This document shows positions 15,181 to 23,607 of a stretch of DNA of 64,000 bases, one piece after another. The stretch comes from Saccharothrix deserti. Lineage in GTDB: Bacteria > Actinomycetota > Actinomycetes > Mycobacteriales > Pseudonocardiaceae. The stretch is from positions 186,001 through 250,000 of the forward strand of contig NZ_VKAB01000017.1 of assembly GCF_009769385.1 (NCBI RefSeq). The letters are read 5' to 3'. Positions within the stretch are counted from its first letter, which is position 1. Each line of letters begins with the position of its first letter. The translations under genes and the position numbers were made by a program. The notes under the pieces were generated by a model. That model ran no database searches. It was not told the origin of the DNA and worked only from the letters and a program-made list of their open reading frames with translations.

Positions 15181-16464
15181 TCATCCGCCCAGGGTCTTCG
15201 ACAGGGAGGAGTTGGCGTCGCCCGTCGCCTGGTCCAGCGACTTCGCGCCGGTCAGGTACGCGGTCAGCATGTCCTTCAGCGGGTTCTGGCCCGCCTCGAC
15301 CGCGGCCCACGACGGCGTGGTCGGGGTGACCTTGCCGTTCGGGGCGGACTCCGCCAGCGCCTTGCCCAGCGGGGTGGTCGCCAGCTTCGCGGTGTCGGTC
15401 GACGTGCCCGGCACGGCGCCGCCCTCGGCCAGCATGTCCTGGTACTTCTTCGAGCTGAGCAGCTTCAGGTACTCCTTGGCGAGGTCGGCGTTCTTGCTGC
15501 CGGCCGGGATGGCCAGGTTCGAGCCGCCGAGGAACACCGGGGCGGTCTTGCCCGCGGTCTTCGACGGGATCGGGAACGCCGAGGTGGTGTCCTTCAGCGC
15601 CGGGTTGGCCTTGACGGCGCCGCCCAGCTCCCACGGCAGGCCGATCATCATGCCGACCTTGCCCGTGCCGAAGACCTCCATCTGCTGCGGCGTGGCCTCG
15701 TCGGTGTCCTTCGGGGCCTTGGTGCCGGAGGCGTCGACCAGCTTCTTGTAGAACTCCAGGCCGGCCTTGGCCTGCGGGGTGTCCAGCGCGCCGGTGAAGG
15801 CGGAGCCCTGCGACTCGGCCACGTCGCCGCCCTCGTCCCAGATGAACGACAGCAGCACGTACCAGGACTGGCCCGGCAGGTACAGGGGCTGGAACTCGGG
15901 GTCGGCCGCGTTCGCGGTCTTCAGCTTCTCGATCGCGGCCAGCCACTCGTCACGCGACTTCGGCGGGCTCGCGATGCCCGCGGCCTGGAACAGGTCGGTC
16001 CGGTAGATGACGGTGCGGTTGGCGGCGTAGAACGGCAGGCCGTACTCCTTGCCGTCCCAGGTCAGCGAGTCCTTCAGGCCGCCGAGCCACTGGTCGCCGT
16101 TGAGGCCGGAGACGTCGGCGCTGAGGTCGAGCAGCGTCTCCTCGGACGCGAACTTCGCCGTCTGGGTGTTGCCCAGCTCGATGACGTCCGGCGGGTTGTT
16201 GCTGGTCAGAGCGGTGGTCAGCTTCTCCTGGATGCCGTTCCACTTCTGGACCTCGTACTTGACGGTGACGCCGGGGTGCGAGTCCTGGAACTCCTTGTTC
16301 AGCGCGTCGGTCAGGGTGGTCGGCGCGGAGCCGTCCATCAACCAGACCGTGAGCGTCTTGGGGTCTCCGGAGTTGCCGCTGCCGCCGTCCGAGCTCGTGC
16401 CACATCCGGCCACGGCCACCGCGAGTGCGGCGGCACCTACGGCCAGTCCTCTCCAGCCCTTCAC
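15181..16464 (-). CDS. carbohydrate ABC transporter binding lipoprotein, DasA-like
   Basis: A 427-residue receptor of the family-1 extracellular solute-binding proteins. The start is GTG 16464, which gives a clean lipoprotein signal, VKGWRGLAVGAAALAVAVAG followed by the acylated Cys and a Ser/Gly linker; the upstream extension of the open frame would destroy the signal. Core features are LTVWLMDG near the mature N terminus, GLPFYAANRTVIYRTDLF and the ligand-site WELGGAVKANPAL region. First gene of a five-gene operon with a dre site at its likely transcription start. By context and by analogy with DasABC it should bind chitobiose or short N-acetylglucosamine oligomers. Confidence 0.88.
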   Translation of the reverse strand: MKGWRGLAVGAAALAVAVAGCGTSSDGGSGNSGDPKTLTVWLMDGSAPTTLTDALNKEFQDSHPGVTVKYEVQKWNGIQEKLTTALTSNNPPDVIELGNTQTAKFASEETLLDLSADVSGLNGDQWLGGLKDSLTWDGKEYGLPFYAANRTVIYRTDLFQAAGIASPPKSRDEWLAAIEKLKTANAADPEFQPLYLPGQSWYVLLSFIWDEGGDVAESQGSAFTGALDTPQAKAGLEFYKKLVDASGTKAPKDTDEATPQQMEVFGTGKVGMMIGLPWELGGAVKANPALKDTTSAFPIPSKTAGKTAPVFLGGSNLAIPAGSKNADLAKEYLKLLSSKKYQDMLAEGGAVPGTSTDTAKLATTPLGKALAESAPNGKVTPTTPSWAAVEAGQNPLKDMLTAYLTGAKSLDQATGDANSSLSKTLGG

Positions 16465-16511
16465 GTGTGCGCCCTTTCCCAATGCCCCGATCCCGCGACC
16501 GGAACGCCCAA

Positions 16512-16527
16512 AGTGGTGTAGACCAAT
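16512..16527. promoter_or_regulatory. dre site between dasA-like operon and dasR
   Basis: AGTGGTGTAGACCAAT matches the dre consensus at 14 of 16 positions, the best match in the window. It lies 48 bp upstream of the binding-protein start and 165 bp upstream of dasR, so it can control the transport operon and possibly dasR itself. Confidence 0.88.
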
Positions 16528-16534
16528 GCGGCCT

Positions 16535-16563
16535 AGAGTGTGCCTCGCCACTAGGCATGTCAA
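16535..16563 (-). promoter_or_regulatory. candidate promoter of the DasR-controlled transport operon
   Basis: On the minus strand TTGACA (16563-16558) is a consensus -35. After 17 bp there is CACTCT, a weak -10. Transcription would begin about 16527, placing the dre site at +1 to +16, an ideal blocking position. Confidence 0.45.
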
Positions 16564-16691
16564 GGCCGTTGCTGGACCGTTGCAAAGTCATCGGATCAAT
16601 TTCTCGGCCCTTGTCGGGGGTTCGGGCGCACGATCGGACGGGGACAAGGCATCCTGTGTCTGGGAGCGCCGGCAAGGTCGAGGAGGAAGGC

Positions 16692-17450
16692 ATGCTCGAA
16701 ACGAGCCCTGCAACTGGCGTGGACGCCAGGACTCGCGCGCAGCGCGAGCCGAAGTACTGGGGACTCAAGCGGCATCTGCTCGACCTCCTGCGCGCGTTGC
16801 CGCCAGGGTCGCCGATTCCGACGGAGCGGTCGCTGGCGGCCGAGTTCGACGTGTCGCGGACCACGGTTCGGCAAGCGCTTGCCGAGCTGACGGTCGAGGG
16901 CCGGTTGCTGCGCGTGCAGGGCAAGGGCACGTTCGCCGCGGAACCCAAGGTGGCGCAACGGCTTCAGCTGTCCTCGTACACAGAGGACATGAAGGCCCAG
17001 GGTCGGCAGCCGTCGTCGCGGTTGATCGAGGCGTCGGAGATGCCCGCGGAGGCCGAGCTGGCCAGGCTGCTGGGCGTGCGGGCGGGCGCGAAGGTGCTCC
17101 GACTGCACCGGCTGCGGCTGGCCGACGGCGAGCCGATGGCGATCGAGACCACGCACCTGGCGCTGGGCCGGTTCCGCGGTCTGCGCCGGTACCTCGCGCC
17201 GGGGGCGTCGCTCTACCAGGTGCTGCGGGAGCGGTTCGGCGTCGAGATGGGACACGCCGAGGAGACCATCGAGACGGCGCTCGCGTCACCGGAGGAAGCC
17301 GAGCTGCTGGGTGCGGACATCGGGTTGCCGATGCTGCTGCTGTCGAGGCACTCGTTCGACACGGAGGGCAACCCGGTCGAGTGGGTGCGCTCGGTGTACC
17401 GGGGCGACCGCTACAAGTTCGTGGCCACCCTGAACCGGCCCGCCGACTGA
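16692..17450 (+). CDS. dasR: GntR/HutC-family aminosugar regulator DasR
   Basis: A 252-residue regulator. The winged-helix region GSPIPTERSLAAEFDVSRTTVRQALAELTVEGRLLRVQGKGTF and the UTRA ligand domain, with LSSYTEDMKAQGR and MAIETTHLALGRF, follow Streptomyces DasR almost segment by segment, and the C-terminal PVEWVRSVYRGDRYKFVA is essentially the same. DasR represses aminosugar uptake and catabolism genes by binding dre sites and is released by glucosamine-6-phosphate and related ligands. ATG 16692 follows AGGAGGAAGG at ideal distance. Divergent from the transport operon with a dre between them. Five dre-like sites in the window fit a local regulon. Confidence 0.93.
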   Translation: MLETSPATGVDARTRAQREPKYWGLKRHLLDLLRALPPGSPIPTERSLAAEFDVSRTTVRQALAELTVEGRLLRVQGKGTFAAEPKVAQRLQLSSYTEDMKAQGRQPSSRLIEASEMPAEAELARLLGVRAGAKVLRLHRLRLADGEPMAIETTHLALGRFRGLRRYLAPGASLYQVLRERFGVEMGHAEETIETALASPEEAELLGADIGLPMLLLSRHSFDTEGNPVEWVRSVYRGDRYKFVATLNRPAD

Positions 17451-17489
17451 CGCGAACCGCCCGCACCACCGCCCCGCCCGCCACGCTTC

Positions 17490-17518
17490 GCAGGGGTCCC
17501 CGCCCAGGGGACCCCTGC
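17490..17518 (+). terminator. hairpin terminator after dasR
   Basis: GCAGGGGTCCCC (17490-17501) pairs with GGGGACCCCTGC (17507-17518), followed by TTTGATCTT. The 12-bp stem is identical to the one at 8522, only the loop differs. Confidence 0.88.
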
Positions 17519-17598
17519 TTTGATCTTGCCGGCCGGCACCGACGGTTTTCGAGCGTCTCGCCACACCCTGTGGACAACTCCGGGCGCAGAATGTCCCG

Positions 17599-19071
17599 GT
17601 GACGGAGACAGTGGTGTGGGGGACCGGGCGCGCCAAAGCCGTCCTCGCGACGACCATCCTCGGTTCCGGCATGGCGATGCTCGACAGCACGATCGTCAAC
17701 GTCGCCCTGCCGCGGATCGGCACCGAACTCGAAGCGTCCGTCGCGGGTCTGCAGTGGATCCTCGACGGCTACCTGCTGGCCCTCGCCTCGCTGATCCTGA
17801 TCGCGGGCTCGTTGGGCGACCGCTACGGCCGCCGCCGGGTCTTCACCTTCGGCGTCATCTGGTTCGGCGCGGCGTCACTGCTGTGCGGGCTGGCGCCGAC
17901 CACCGAACTGCTGGTCGCCGCACGCGTCCTGCAAGGCGTCGGCGGCGCGCTGCTCACCCCCGGCTCGCTGGCCATCCTCCAGTCGGTGTTCGTCAAGACC
18001 GACCGCGGCCGGGCCATCGGCGCCTGGTCCGGTCTGTCCGGTGTGGCCACGGCGGTCGGGCCGCTGCTCGGCGGCCTGCTGGTGCAGGCCTGGTCGTGGC
18101 GCCTGGCGTTCCTGATCAACCTGCCGGTCGCGGTGGTGTGCGTGTGGCTGGCCCGGCGCCACGTGCCCGAGTCCCGCGACGAGGCGCTCACCGGCCACCC
18201 CAACATCACCGAGTCGGTCGTCGGAGCACTGGGCCTGGCGGGCATCACCGGCGCGCTCGTCGAGGCGCCGGGCCGGGGCGCCGACCCGCTGGTCGTGACG
18301 GCGGCCGTGGTCGGCGTGGTCGGCCTGGTCGTGTTCGTCGTCATGCAACGCCGCGGCCGCGACCCGCTCGTGCCGCCACAGCTGTTCACCAACCGGACGT
18401 TCGTCCTGGCCAACGCCCTGACGTTCCTCGTCTACGCGGCCCTGGGCGGGGTGATGGTGCTCATGGTGCTGCAACTGCAGGTGTCGCTGCTCTACTCGCC
18501 GACGGCCGCCGGCCTGGCCAGCCTGCCCATCACGATCATCATGCTGGTGCTGTCCGCGCGCTCCGGGAACATCGCCCAGCGGATCGGGCCCCGCGCCCAA
18601 CTCGTCGGAGGACCGGTCCTGATCGGGGTCGGCATGCTGATGCTGCGCTGGGTCGAGCCGGGCGCCGGCTACTGGACCGGCGTCCTGCCCGGCCTCCTCG
18701 TGTTCGGCTTCGGCCTGGCGGCGGTGGTGGCGCCGGTGACGGCGACCGTGCTGGCCGCCGCCCCCGACCGGTACGCGGGGGTCGCCTCGGGGGTGAACAA
18801 CGCGGTCGCCCGCACCGGCAGCCTGGTCGCGGTGGCCGTGCTGCCCGCCGTGGCGGGCCTGACCGGCGCCCAGTACGCCGACCCGATCGCCCTCACCGCG
18901 GGCTGGCGGACGGCGCTGCTGGTGTGCGCGGTGGCGTCGATCGCCGGCGGCCTGCTGGCCATCGGCACCGACAACCGCGTCCTCCAGACCACCCCCGCCG
19001 CACCCGAGCGCCACAGCTGCGGCGTCGACGCCCCACCCGCGCACGCGCTCGCCGAGAACGAGCCACGCTGA
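17599..19071 (+). CDS. MFS transporter, DHA2 (14-helix) drug exporter family
   Basis: A 490-residue membrane protein. Motif D1-like LDSTIVNVALPRI at the first helix, the cytoplasmic loop GDRYGRRR (motif A) and LQGVGGALLTPGSLAI (motif B/C region) define the drug:proton antiporter-2 group, and the hydropathy suits 14 helices. Probably exports a toxic or endogenous metabolite; substrates cannot be read from sequence. GTG 17599 is the first sensible start after the dasR terminator. No adjacent regulator or biosynthetic gene, so its role is open. Its stop is 9 bp from the convergent dehydratase stop with no hairpin between. Confidence 0.85.
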   Translation: MTETVVWGTGRAKAVLATTILGSGMAMLDSTIVNVALPRIGTELEASVAGLQWILDGYLLALASLILIAGSLGDRYGRRRVFTFGVIWFGAASLLCGLAPTTELLVAARVLQGVGGALLTPGSLAILQSVFVKTDRGRAIGAWSGLSGVATAVGPLLGGLLVQAWSWRLAFLINLPVAVVCVWLARRHVPESRDEALTGHPNITESVVGALGLAGITGALVEAPGRGADPLVVTAAVVGVVGLVVFVVMQRRGRDPLVPPQLFTNRTFVLANALTFLVYAALGGVMVLMVLQLQVSLLYSPTAAGLASLPITIIMLVLSARSGNIAQRIGPRAQLVGGPVLIGVGMLMLRWVEPGAGYWTGVLPGLLVFGFGLAAVVAPVTATVLAAAPDRYAGVASGVNNAVARTGSLVAVAVLPAVAGLTGAQYADPIALTAGWRTALLVCAVASIAGGLLAIGTDNRVLQTTPAAPERHSCGVDAPPAHALAENEPR

Positions 19072-19080
19072 GAAGACGAG

Positions 19081-20007
19081 TCACGCCGAGAGGTACCGGG
19101 CGAACACCTCCGGGTCGACGTTCCCGCCGGACAGCACGGCGACCGTCCGCTCCGACGGCCGCGCGAGGTAGGCGGCGACGGTGACCGCGCCGCTGGGCTC
19201 CACCACCAGCCGCGCCTGCCGGGCGAGCCGGCCGACCGCCGCGCCGATCTCCTCCTCGGACACGGTCACGATGTCGTCCACGTACGCCCGCATGTGCTCG
19301 AACGTCAGCTCGGACGGCTCGGCCCGCAGCCCGTCCGCGACGGTCCGGGCCCGGTCCTCGGCCGGCCACCGGATCAGCGTCCCGGCCCGCAGCGACTCGG
19401 CCGCGTCGCCCGCCAGCTCCGGCTCCACCCCGACCACCCTGGTCGACGGGCTGAGCGCCTTCACCGCCGTCGCCACCCCGGAGATCAGCCCGCCGCCGCT
19501 GACCGGCACCAGCACCGTCGCCACGTCCGGCAGGTCGGCCACCACCTCCAGCCCGATGGTGCCCTGACCGGCGATGACGTCGGGGTGGTCGAACGGCGGG
19601 ATCAGCGTCGCGCCCCGCTCCACCACCAGCTCGGCGGCCCGCGTCTCGCGCGACGCCATCGGCACCTGGATCACCTCGGCGCCGTGCGACCGGGTCGCGA
19701 CCACCTTGACCCGCGGCGTCGTGTCCGGCACCACGATCACCGCGGGCACACCGAACAGCTTCGCCGCGTACGCGACGGCCTGCGCGTGGTTGCCGCTGGA
19801 GTAGGCGACGACGCCGCGCGCCCGCACGTCCTCGGGCAGCCGCGCCAACGCGTTGTAGGCGCCGCGGATCTTGAACGCGCCGACCGGCTGCAAGCTCTCC
19901 GGCTTGAGCCACAGCCCGTCGTCGAACCGCAGCAGCGGTGTGCGGACCGCCGCGTTTCCGATGCTTTCCGTCGCGGCCCGGATGTCGGAGATCGTCACGA
20001 GTCCCAT
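19081..20007 (-). CDS. pyridoxal-phosphate threonine/serine dehydratase family protein
   Basis: A 308-residue fold-type II PLP enzyme. The Schiff-base Lys is in PVGAFKIRGAYNAL (SxKxRGA-like context), the phosphate-binding loop is VPVSGGGLISG, YSSGNHAQAVAYAAK is the substrate loop, and VLSGGNVD near the end contacts the pyridine nitrogen. It lacks the C-terminal ACT regulatory domain of biosynthetic IlvA, so it resembles catabolic threonine dehydratases or serine racemase/threo-hydroxyaspartate dehydratases. ATG 20007 has GGTGAGG nine bases upstream; GTG 20022 would add five residues. Stands alone. Confidence 0.85.
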   Translation of the reverse strand: MGLVTISDIRAATESIGNAAVRTPLLRFDDGLWLKPESLQPVGAFKIRGAYNALARLPEDVRARGVVAYSSGNHAQAVAYAAKLFGVPAVIVVPDTTPRVKVVATRSHGAEVIQVPMASRETRAAELVVERGATLIPPFDHPDVIAGQGTIGLEVVADLPDVATVLVPVSGGGLISGVATAVKALSPSTRVVGVEPELAGDAAESLRAGTLIRWPAEDRARTVADGLRAEPSELTFEHMRAYVDDIVTVSEEEIGAAVGRLARQARLVVEPSGAVTVAAYLARPSERTVAVLSGGNVDPEVFARYLSA

Positions 20008-20332
20008 GCCGACGATCCTCACCCCGGCGGCGGCTCGACGACTACACGGGCGGCAACCGGAATTCCTCCGGCTTCACTCAGCCGGGGCAAGAGGATTCAC
20101 ACGTATGGGGACGTTTAGCGGCGAAACGCTCACTTCTGGTAAATCCGCCCGAATCGGTGATCGACTCACTACCTTGAGTGAGAGTTAACAGTCAAACGCT
20201 ACACAGCGCAGTCATATAGGCGTGTGCTGTGACACACTTCGCCCTCAGATGGCCTGAACCGTAATAGGTAACAGGGTCATAACGTCGCTCGAACGGGCGA
20301 GTACTGGTCAGTAGAGACCGGGGAGGAGGGCC

Positions 20333-20470
20333 ATGCGCGAGCCGCGAGCCCTGTCCTTGCCGTGTGTGACGCCGTGCGCGACCACTGACCCGGAGACCCG
20401 AGCGACGACCTGGGCGAGAAGTAAAGGGGTGGGGCGACCCCTGCCGCCGCCCCACCGCCCGTCCCCCTAG
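20333..20470 (+). CDS. possible 45-codon leader peptide
   Basis: ATG 20333 follows an excellent Shine-Dalgarno GGGAGGAGGG (20321-20330). The frame runs 45 codons to TAG and the product starts MREPRALSLPCVTPC, with no recognisable domain. The stop lies 4 nt before a stem-loop and 70 bp before the protease start, an arrangement reminiscent of attenuation. It could be chance; the predicted peptide resembles nothing I know. Confidence 0.35.
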   Translation: MREPRALSLPCVTPCATTDPETRATTWARSKGVGRPLPPPHRPSP

Positions 20471-20474
20471 AGCC

Positions 20475-20507
20475 CCCGAGAGCGGTCCCTGCAACCAGGC
20501 TCTCGGG
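20475..20507 (+). promoter_or_regulatory. stem-loop in protease leader
   Basis: CCCGAGAGC (20475-20483) pairs with GCTCTCGGG (20499-20507) around a 15-nt loop. GGTCCCTGCAACC in the loop is nearly repeated as GGTTCCCTGCACC just after the stem. The stem is 32 bp before the protease ATG. Confidence 0.5.
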
Positions 20508-20539
20508 TTCCCTGCACCCGAAGATGAGGGAGACGCCTA

Positions 20540-21703
20540 ATGAACCGCACGAGTGCGGCTCGCCTTGCCACGGCCGTCCTGCTGGCCACCGGCACGGCTA
20601 CAGCTCTCAGCGTACCGGCCATCGCGGACACCGCCGCGCCCTATGCGGCAAGCCCGGCCGATACGGAGAGCTACCCGACCGAGTTGCTCCAAGCGGTGCA
20701 ACGCGACCTGGGCCTGAACGCCGAGCAGATCACCGCCCGTTTGGCGAGTGACGCCCGGTCGGGTGAGGTCGAGTCCGCGGCGAAGTCGGCGGTCGGCGGC
20801 GCCTACGCGGGCTCGTGGATCAACGCGTCGACCGGCAAGCTGGTCGTCGCGGTGACCGACCCGGCGAAGGCGGACGCGGCCCGTGCCGCGGGCGCCGACG
20901 CCAAGTACGTCGCCTTCTCCCACCAGCAGCTGACCGGCGCGAAGTCGGCGCTGGACGGCATGTCGGCGCCGAAGTCGATCACCGGCTGGCGGGTCGACGA
21001 CCAGACCAACTCGGTCGTGGTCGAGGTCAACCGCTTCCAGCGCGACGCGGCGGCGGAGTCGTTCCTGGCCGCGGCCAAGTCGGTCAGCCCGGCGGTCCGG
21101 GTGGTCGAGGTCGACGAGACCCCGACGACCCTGTACGACACCAGGGGCGGTGACGCCTACTACATCGGCAGCGGCCGGTGCTCGGTTGGCTTCGCGGTCT
21201 CCGGCGGCTTCGTGACCGCGGGCCACTGCGGTCGCACGGGCAACGCGACGACCGGCTACAACCGCGTCTCGCAGGGCACGTTCGCCGGCTCGTCCTTCCC
21301 GGGCAACGACTACGCCTGGGTGCGGACGAACTCCAGCTGGACCTCGCGCCCGTGGGTCAACCGCTACAACGGCTCCAACGTCACCGTGACCGGCTCCACG
21401 TCGGCGGCGGTCGGCGCGGCGATCTGCCGTTCCGGCTCGACCACCGGCTGGCGCTGCGGCACCGTCCAGGCCAAGAACCAGACGGTGAACTACGCGCAGG
21501 GCTCGGTCGGCGGCCTGACCCGCACCAACGCCTGCGCCGAGCCCGGTGACTCGGGCGGTTCGTGGGTGGCGGGCTCCGGCTACAGCCAGGCCCAGGGCGT
21601 GACCTCCGGTGGTTCGGGCAACTGCTCGTCCGGCGGCACGACGTTCTTCCAGCCGGTCGGCGAGATCCTCAGCGCCTACGGGTTGAGCCTGACCCGCGGC
21701 TGA
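20540..21703 (+). CDS. secreted chymotrypsin-like serine protease (family S1, streptogrisin type)
   Basis: A 387-residue preproprotease. A Sec signal of about 30 residues (MNRTSAARLATAVLLATG ... AIAD) is followed by an alpha-lytic-protease-type propeptide that folds the enzyme and is then removed, and a mature domain from about residue 195 (DTRGGDAYYIGSGRCSVGF). The catalytic triad is H229 in TAGHCG, D257 in GNDYAW and S338 in GDSGGSW. Cysteines near the His and Ser loops should form the disulfides usual in streptogrisins. Exported and active outside the cell, probably in scavenging protein. RBS GAGGGAG precedes ATG 20540. A strong terminator follows. Confidence 0.95.
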   Translation: MNRTSAARLATAVLLATGTATALSVPAIADTAAPYAASPADTESYPTELLQAVQRDLGLNAEQITARLASDARSGEVESAAKSAVGGAYAGSWINASTGKLVVAVTDPAKADAARAAGADAKYVAFSHQQLTGAKSALDGMSAPKSITGWRVDDQTNSVVVEVNRFQRDAAAESFLAAAKSVSPAVRVVEVDETPTTLYDTRGGDAYYIGSGRCSVGFAVSGGFVTAGHCGRTGNATTGYNRVSQGTFAGSSFPGNDYAWVRTNSSWTSRPWVNRYNGSNVTVTGSTSAAVGAAICRSGSTTGWRCGTVQAKNQTVNYAQGSVGGLTRTNACAEPGDSGGSWVAGSGYSQAQGVTSGGSGNCSSGGTTFFQPVGEILSAYGLSLTRG

Positions 21704-21755
21704 TCGCGGCTCCAGGCGCGCGGTCGTTCCCCCTGCGGACCGCGCACCGCTTGAA

Positions 21756-21795
21756 GAACACCCTCTGGGCCACCTCCTCGGCCCAGGGGGTGTTC
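21756..21795. terminator. hairpin terminator between protease and thiE
   Basis: GAACACCCTCTGGGCC (21756-21771) pairs with GGCCCAGGGGGTGTTC (21780-21795) with one mismatch over an 8-nt loop. Lies between convergent genes, so likely bidirectional. Confidence 0.82.
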
Positions 21796-21802
21796 CCGCG
21801 CA

Positions 21803-22471
21803 TCACACCGCCGACCGCACGCCGCTCAGCCGGCGCTTCAGCCAGGCCGCGGCTTCACGGGGGTCCGCCGCCTCCGTGACGGCGCGCACGACGACCACCC
21901 GGTCCGCGCCCGCGGCCAGCACCTCCGGCAGCCGGGCCCGGTCGATGCCGCCGATCGCGAACCACGGCCGGTCCGTCGTGCCGGCCGTGGCGCGCACCAG
22001 GTCCAAGCCCGGCGCGGGACGTCCCGGCTTGGTCGGCGTGGGCCAGCACGGGCCGGTGCAGAAGTAGTCCACGCCAGGCTCGACCGCCGCCGCACGCGCC
22101 TGGTCGACGTCGTGCGTCGACCGGCCGATGACGACGTCGTCGCCCAGGATCCGGCGGGCGTCCGGCACCGGCAGGTCGTCCTGCCCGAGGTGCAGCACGT
22201 CGGCGTCCACGGCGAGCGCCACGTCCGCCCGGTCGTTCACCGCGAGCAGCGCGCCGTGCCGCGCGCACGCCTCGGCGAGCACTTCGAGCGCGGCGATCTC
22301 CTGCCTGGCTTCGAGCCCCTTGTCGCGCAACTGCACGATGTCCACGCCGCCCGCGAGCGCGGCGTCCGCGAACTCCGCGAGGTCCGGTCGCGTCGGCGTG
22401 CAGAGGTAGAGCCGCGCGTCGGCGAGCCGCCGCCTGATCTGCGTTCCGTCGAGTCCTGGCACGGCCCGCAC
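21803..22471 (-). CDS. thiE: thiamine-phosphate synthase
   Basis: About 222 residues, a TIM barrel that joins HMP-pyrophosphate and thiazole phosphate to give thiamine phosphate. Recognised by VDIVQLRDKGLEARQE, LLAVNDRADVALAV with the Mg/phosphate residues, VLHLGQDDLPVPDAR, and the FAIGGIDRARLPEVLAAGADRVVVVRAV end. GTG 22471 or GTG 22462 are both plausible starts; longer frames run into the neighbouring riboswitch. Divergent from thiO, as in M. tuberculosis (Rv0414c/Rv0415). It is not behind a riboswitch of its own strand. Confidence 0.93.
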   Translation of the reverse strand: MRAVPGLDGTQIRRRLADARLYLCTPTRPDLAEFADAALAGGVDIVQLRDKGLEARQEIAALEVLAEACARHGALLAVNDRADVALAVDADVLHLGQDDLPVPDARRILGDDVVIGRSTHDVDQARAAAVEPGVDYFCTGPCWPTPTKPGRPAPGLDLVRATAGTTDRPWFAIGGIDRARLPEVLAAGADRVVVVRAVTEAADPREAAAWLKRRLSGVRSAV

Positions 22472-22512
22472 GGTAACCGGCGGGCCGTTTCTTGCGCTAC
22501 GGTGGAGGCGGT

Positions 22513-22601
22513 CCGCACGGGAGCCTGGAAACACCGGGCTGAGAGGGAGCGTGGTTCGCTCCGACCGTCGAACCTGATCCGGGTCATGCCGGCGCAGGGA
22601 G
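22513..22601 (+). ncRNA. TPP riboswitch controlling thiOSG
   Basis: The hallmark CGGGCTGAGAGGGAG and the downstream GAACCTGATCCGGGTCATGC then CGGCGCAGGGAG are the conserved P2/J2-3 and P4-P5/P1 elements of the THI box. The element ends against the thiO start, so in actinobacterial fashion it likely controls translation by hiding the AGGGAG ribosome site when TPP is bound. Confidence 0.95.
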
Positions 22602-22617
22602 CGTGAGTGCCTTGGCA

Positions 22618-23607
22618 ATGCGAGTGACCGTCCTCGGCGGTGGTGTCATCGGCCTGTCCGCGGCCTGGTACGCCGCGCGCGCCGGTTTCCCGGTCGAGCT
22701 GGTCGACCACGGTTCGCCGCACGGCGGTTCGTGGGTGGCGGGCGGGATGCTCGCGCCGATCACCGAGGCGTGGCCCGGTGACGAGGACGTGCTGGACCTC
22801 GGCGTCGAATCCCTGGAGCTGTGGCCGGAGTTCGCCCGCGAGCTGGGGGTGGAGCTGTCGCCGGCGGGGACGTTGGCGGTGGCCGTGGACCGGGCGGATG
22901 CCGAGGTGCTGGACCGGCTGTGCGCCTACCTGGCCACGATGGGGCGGTCCGCGTCCCGGCTGACCGGGCGTGAGCTGCGCGCGTTGGAACCCGGCCTCGG
23001 TCCTGTCCGAAGTGGACTGTCGGTGCCGGGTGACCTGGCCGTGGACAACCGGGCGTTGCTGCGCGCGCTGCGCGAGGCGTGCGTCGCGAGCGGGGTGGCG
23101 TTCGCGACGGAGTCCACGGAGTCCGACGTGGTGGTGATCGCGGCCGGCGCGTGGAGCCGCGACCTGCACCCGTTGCTGCGCGGCGTGATCCGGCCCGTCA
23201 AGGGCGAGATCCTGCGGCTGAAAGCGAGACCCGGCGCACTGCCGCCGCCCCGGCACACGATCCGCGCCCAGGTGTCCGGGCGACCCGTCTACCTGGTGCC
23301 GCGCGAGGGCGGGTTCGTGCTCGGCGCGACCCAGTACGAGGCCGGGTTCGACGGCGACGTCACCGTCGGCGGTGTGCGGGACCTGCTGCGCGACGCCGAG
23401 GTGGTGTGGCCCGGTATCGCCGAGTACGCGCTGGTCGAGGCCGCCGCCGGGTTCCGCGCGGGCAGCCCCGACAACGCGCCGGTCGTCGACTGGCTCGAAC
23501 CCGGTGTGCTGGCCGCCACCGGCCACCACCGCAACGGTCTGCTGCTCGCGCCCGTCACGGCGCGGCGGGTGCTCACCCTGCTCCGCGAGGGAGGAAACAG
23601 TCGGTGA
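22618..23607 (+). CDS. thiO: glycine oxidase ThiO
   Basis: A 329-residue FAD enzyme of the DAO family that oxidises glycine to the imine used for the thiazole ring. The dinucleotide fold MRVTVLGGGVIGLSAAWYAA is at the N terminus, GGSWVAGGMLAP follows, and the C-terminal ATGHHRNGLLLAPVTAR carries flavin and substrate contacts. ATG 22618 fits the fold best; GTG 22603 and TTG 22612 would add five or two residues, and the TTG has the better distance to AGGGAG. The stop overlaps the GTG of thiS. First gene of a riboswitch-controlled operon. Confidence 0.93.
   Translation: MRVTVLGGGVIGLSAAWYAARAGFPVELVDHGSPHGGSWVAGGMLAPITEAWPGDEDVLDLGVESLELWPEFARELGVELSPAGTLAVAVDRADAEVLDRLCAYLATMGRSASRLTGRELRALEPGLGPVRSGLSVPGDLAVDNRALLRALREACVASGVAFATESTESDVVVIAAGAWSRDLHPLLRGVIRPVKGEILRLKARPGALPPPRHTIRAQVSGRPVYLVPREGGFVLGATQYEAGFDGDVTVGGVRDLLRDAEVVWPGIAEYALVEAAAGFRAGSPDNAPVVDWLEPGVLAATGHHRNGLLLAPVTARRVLTLLREGGNSR

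Larger units (their letters stand above)
20008..20539 (+). other. long intergenic/leader region before the secreted protease
   Basis: 532 bp with no annotatable large gene. It contains the imperfect dyad CTCAC/GAGTGAG near 20165, GTGTG/CACAC near 20222, a short frame with a strong ribosome site at 20333, a GC-rich hairpin GGTGGGGCG/CGCCCCACC near 20430-20457, and a 9-bp stem at 20475-20507. No known riboswitch consensus was recognised. Confidence 0.5.

Noticed and set aside
20008..20539. c-di-AMP (ydaO) riboswitch before the protease
   Set aside because: The conserved ydaO blocks are not present in the sequence I read.
17599..21703. Genomic island around the MFS, dehydratase and protease genes
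   Set aside because: No integrase, tRNA, direct repeats or composition shift was seen.
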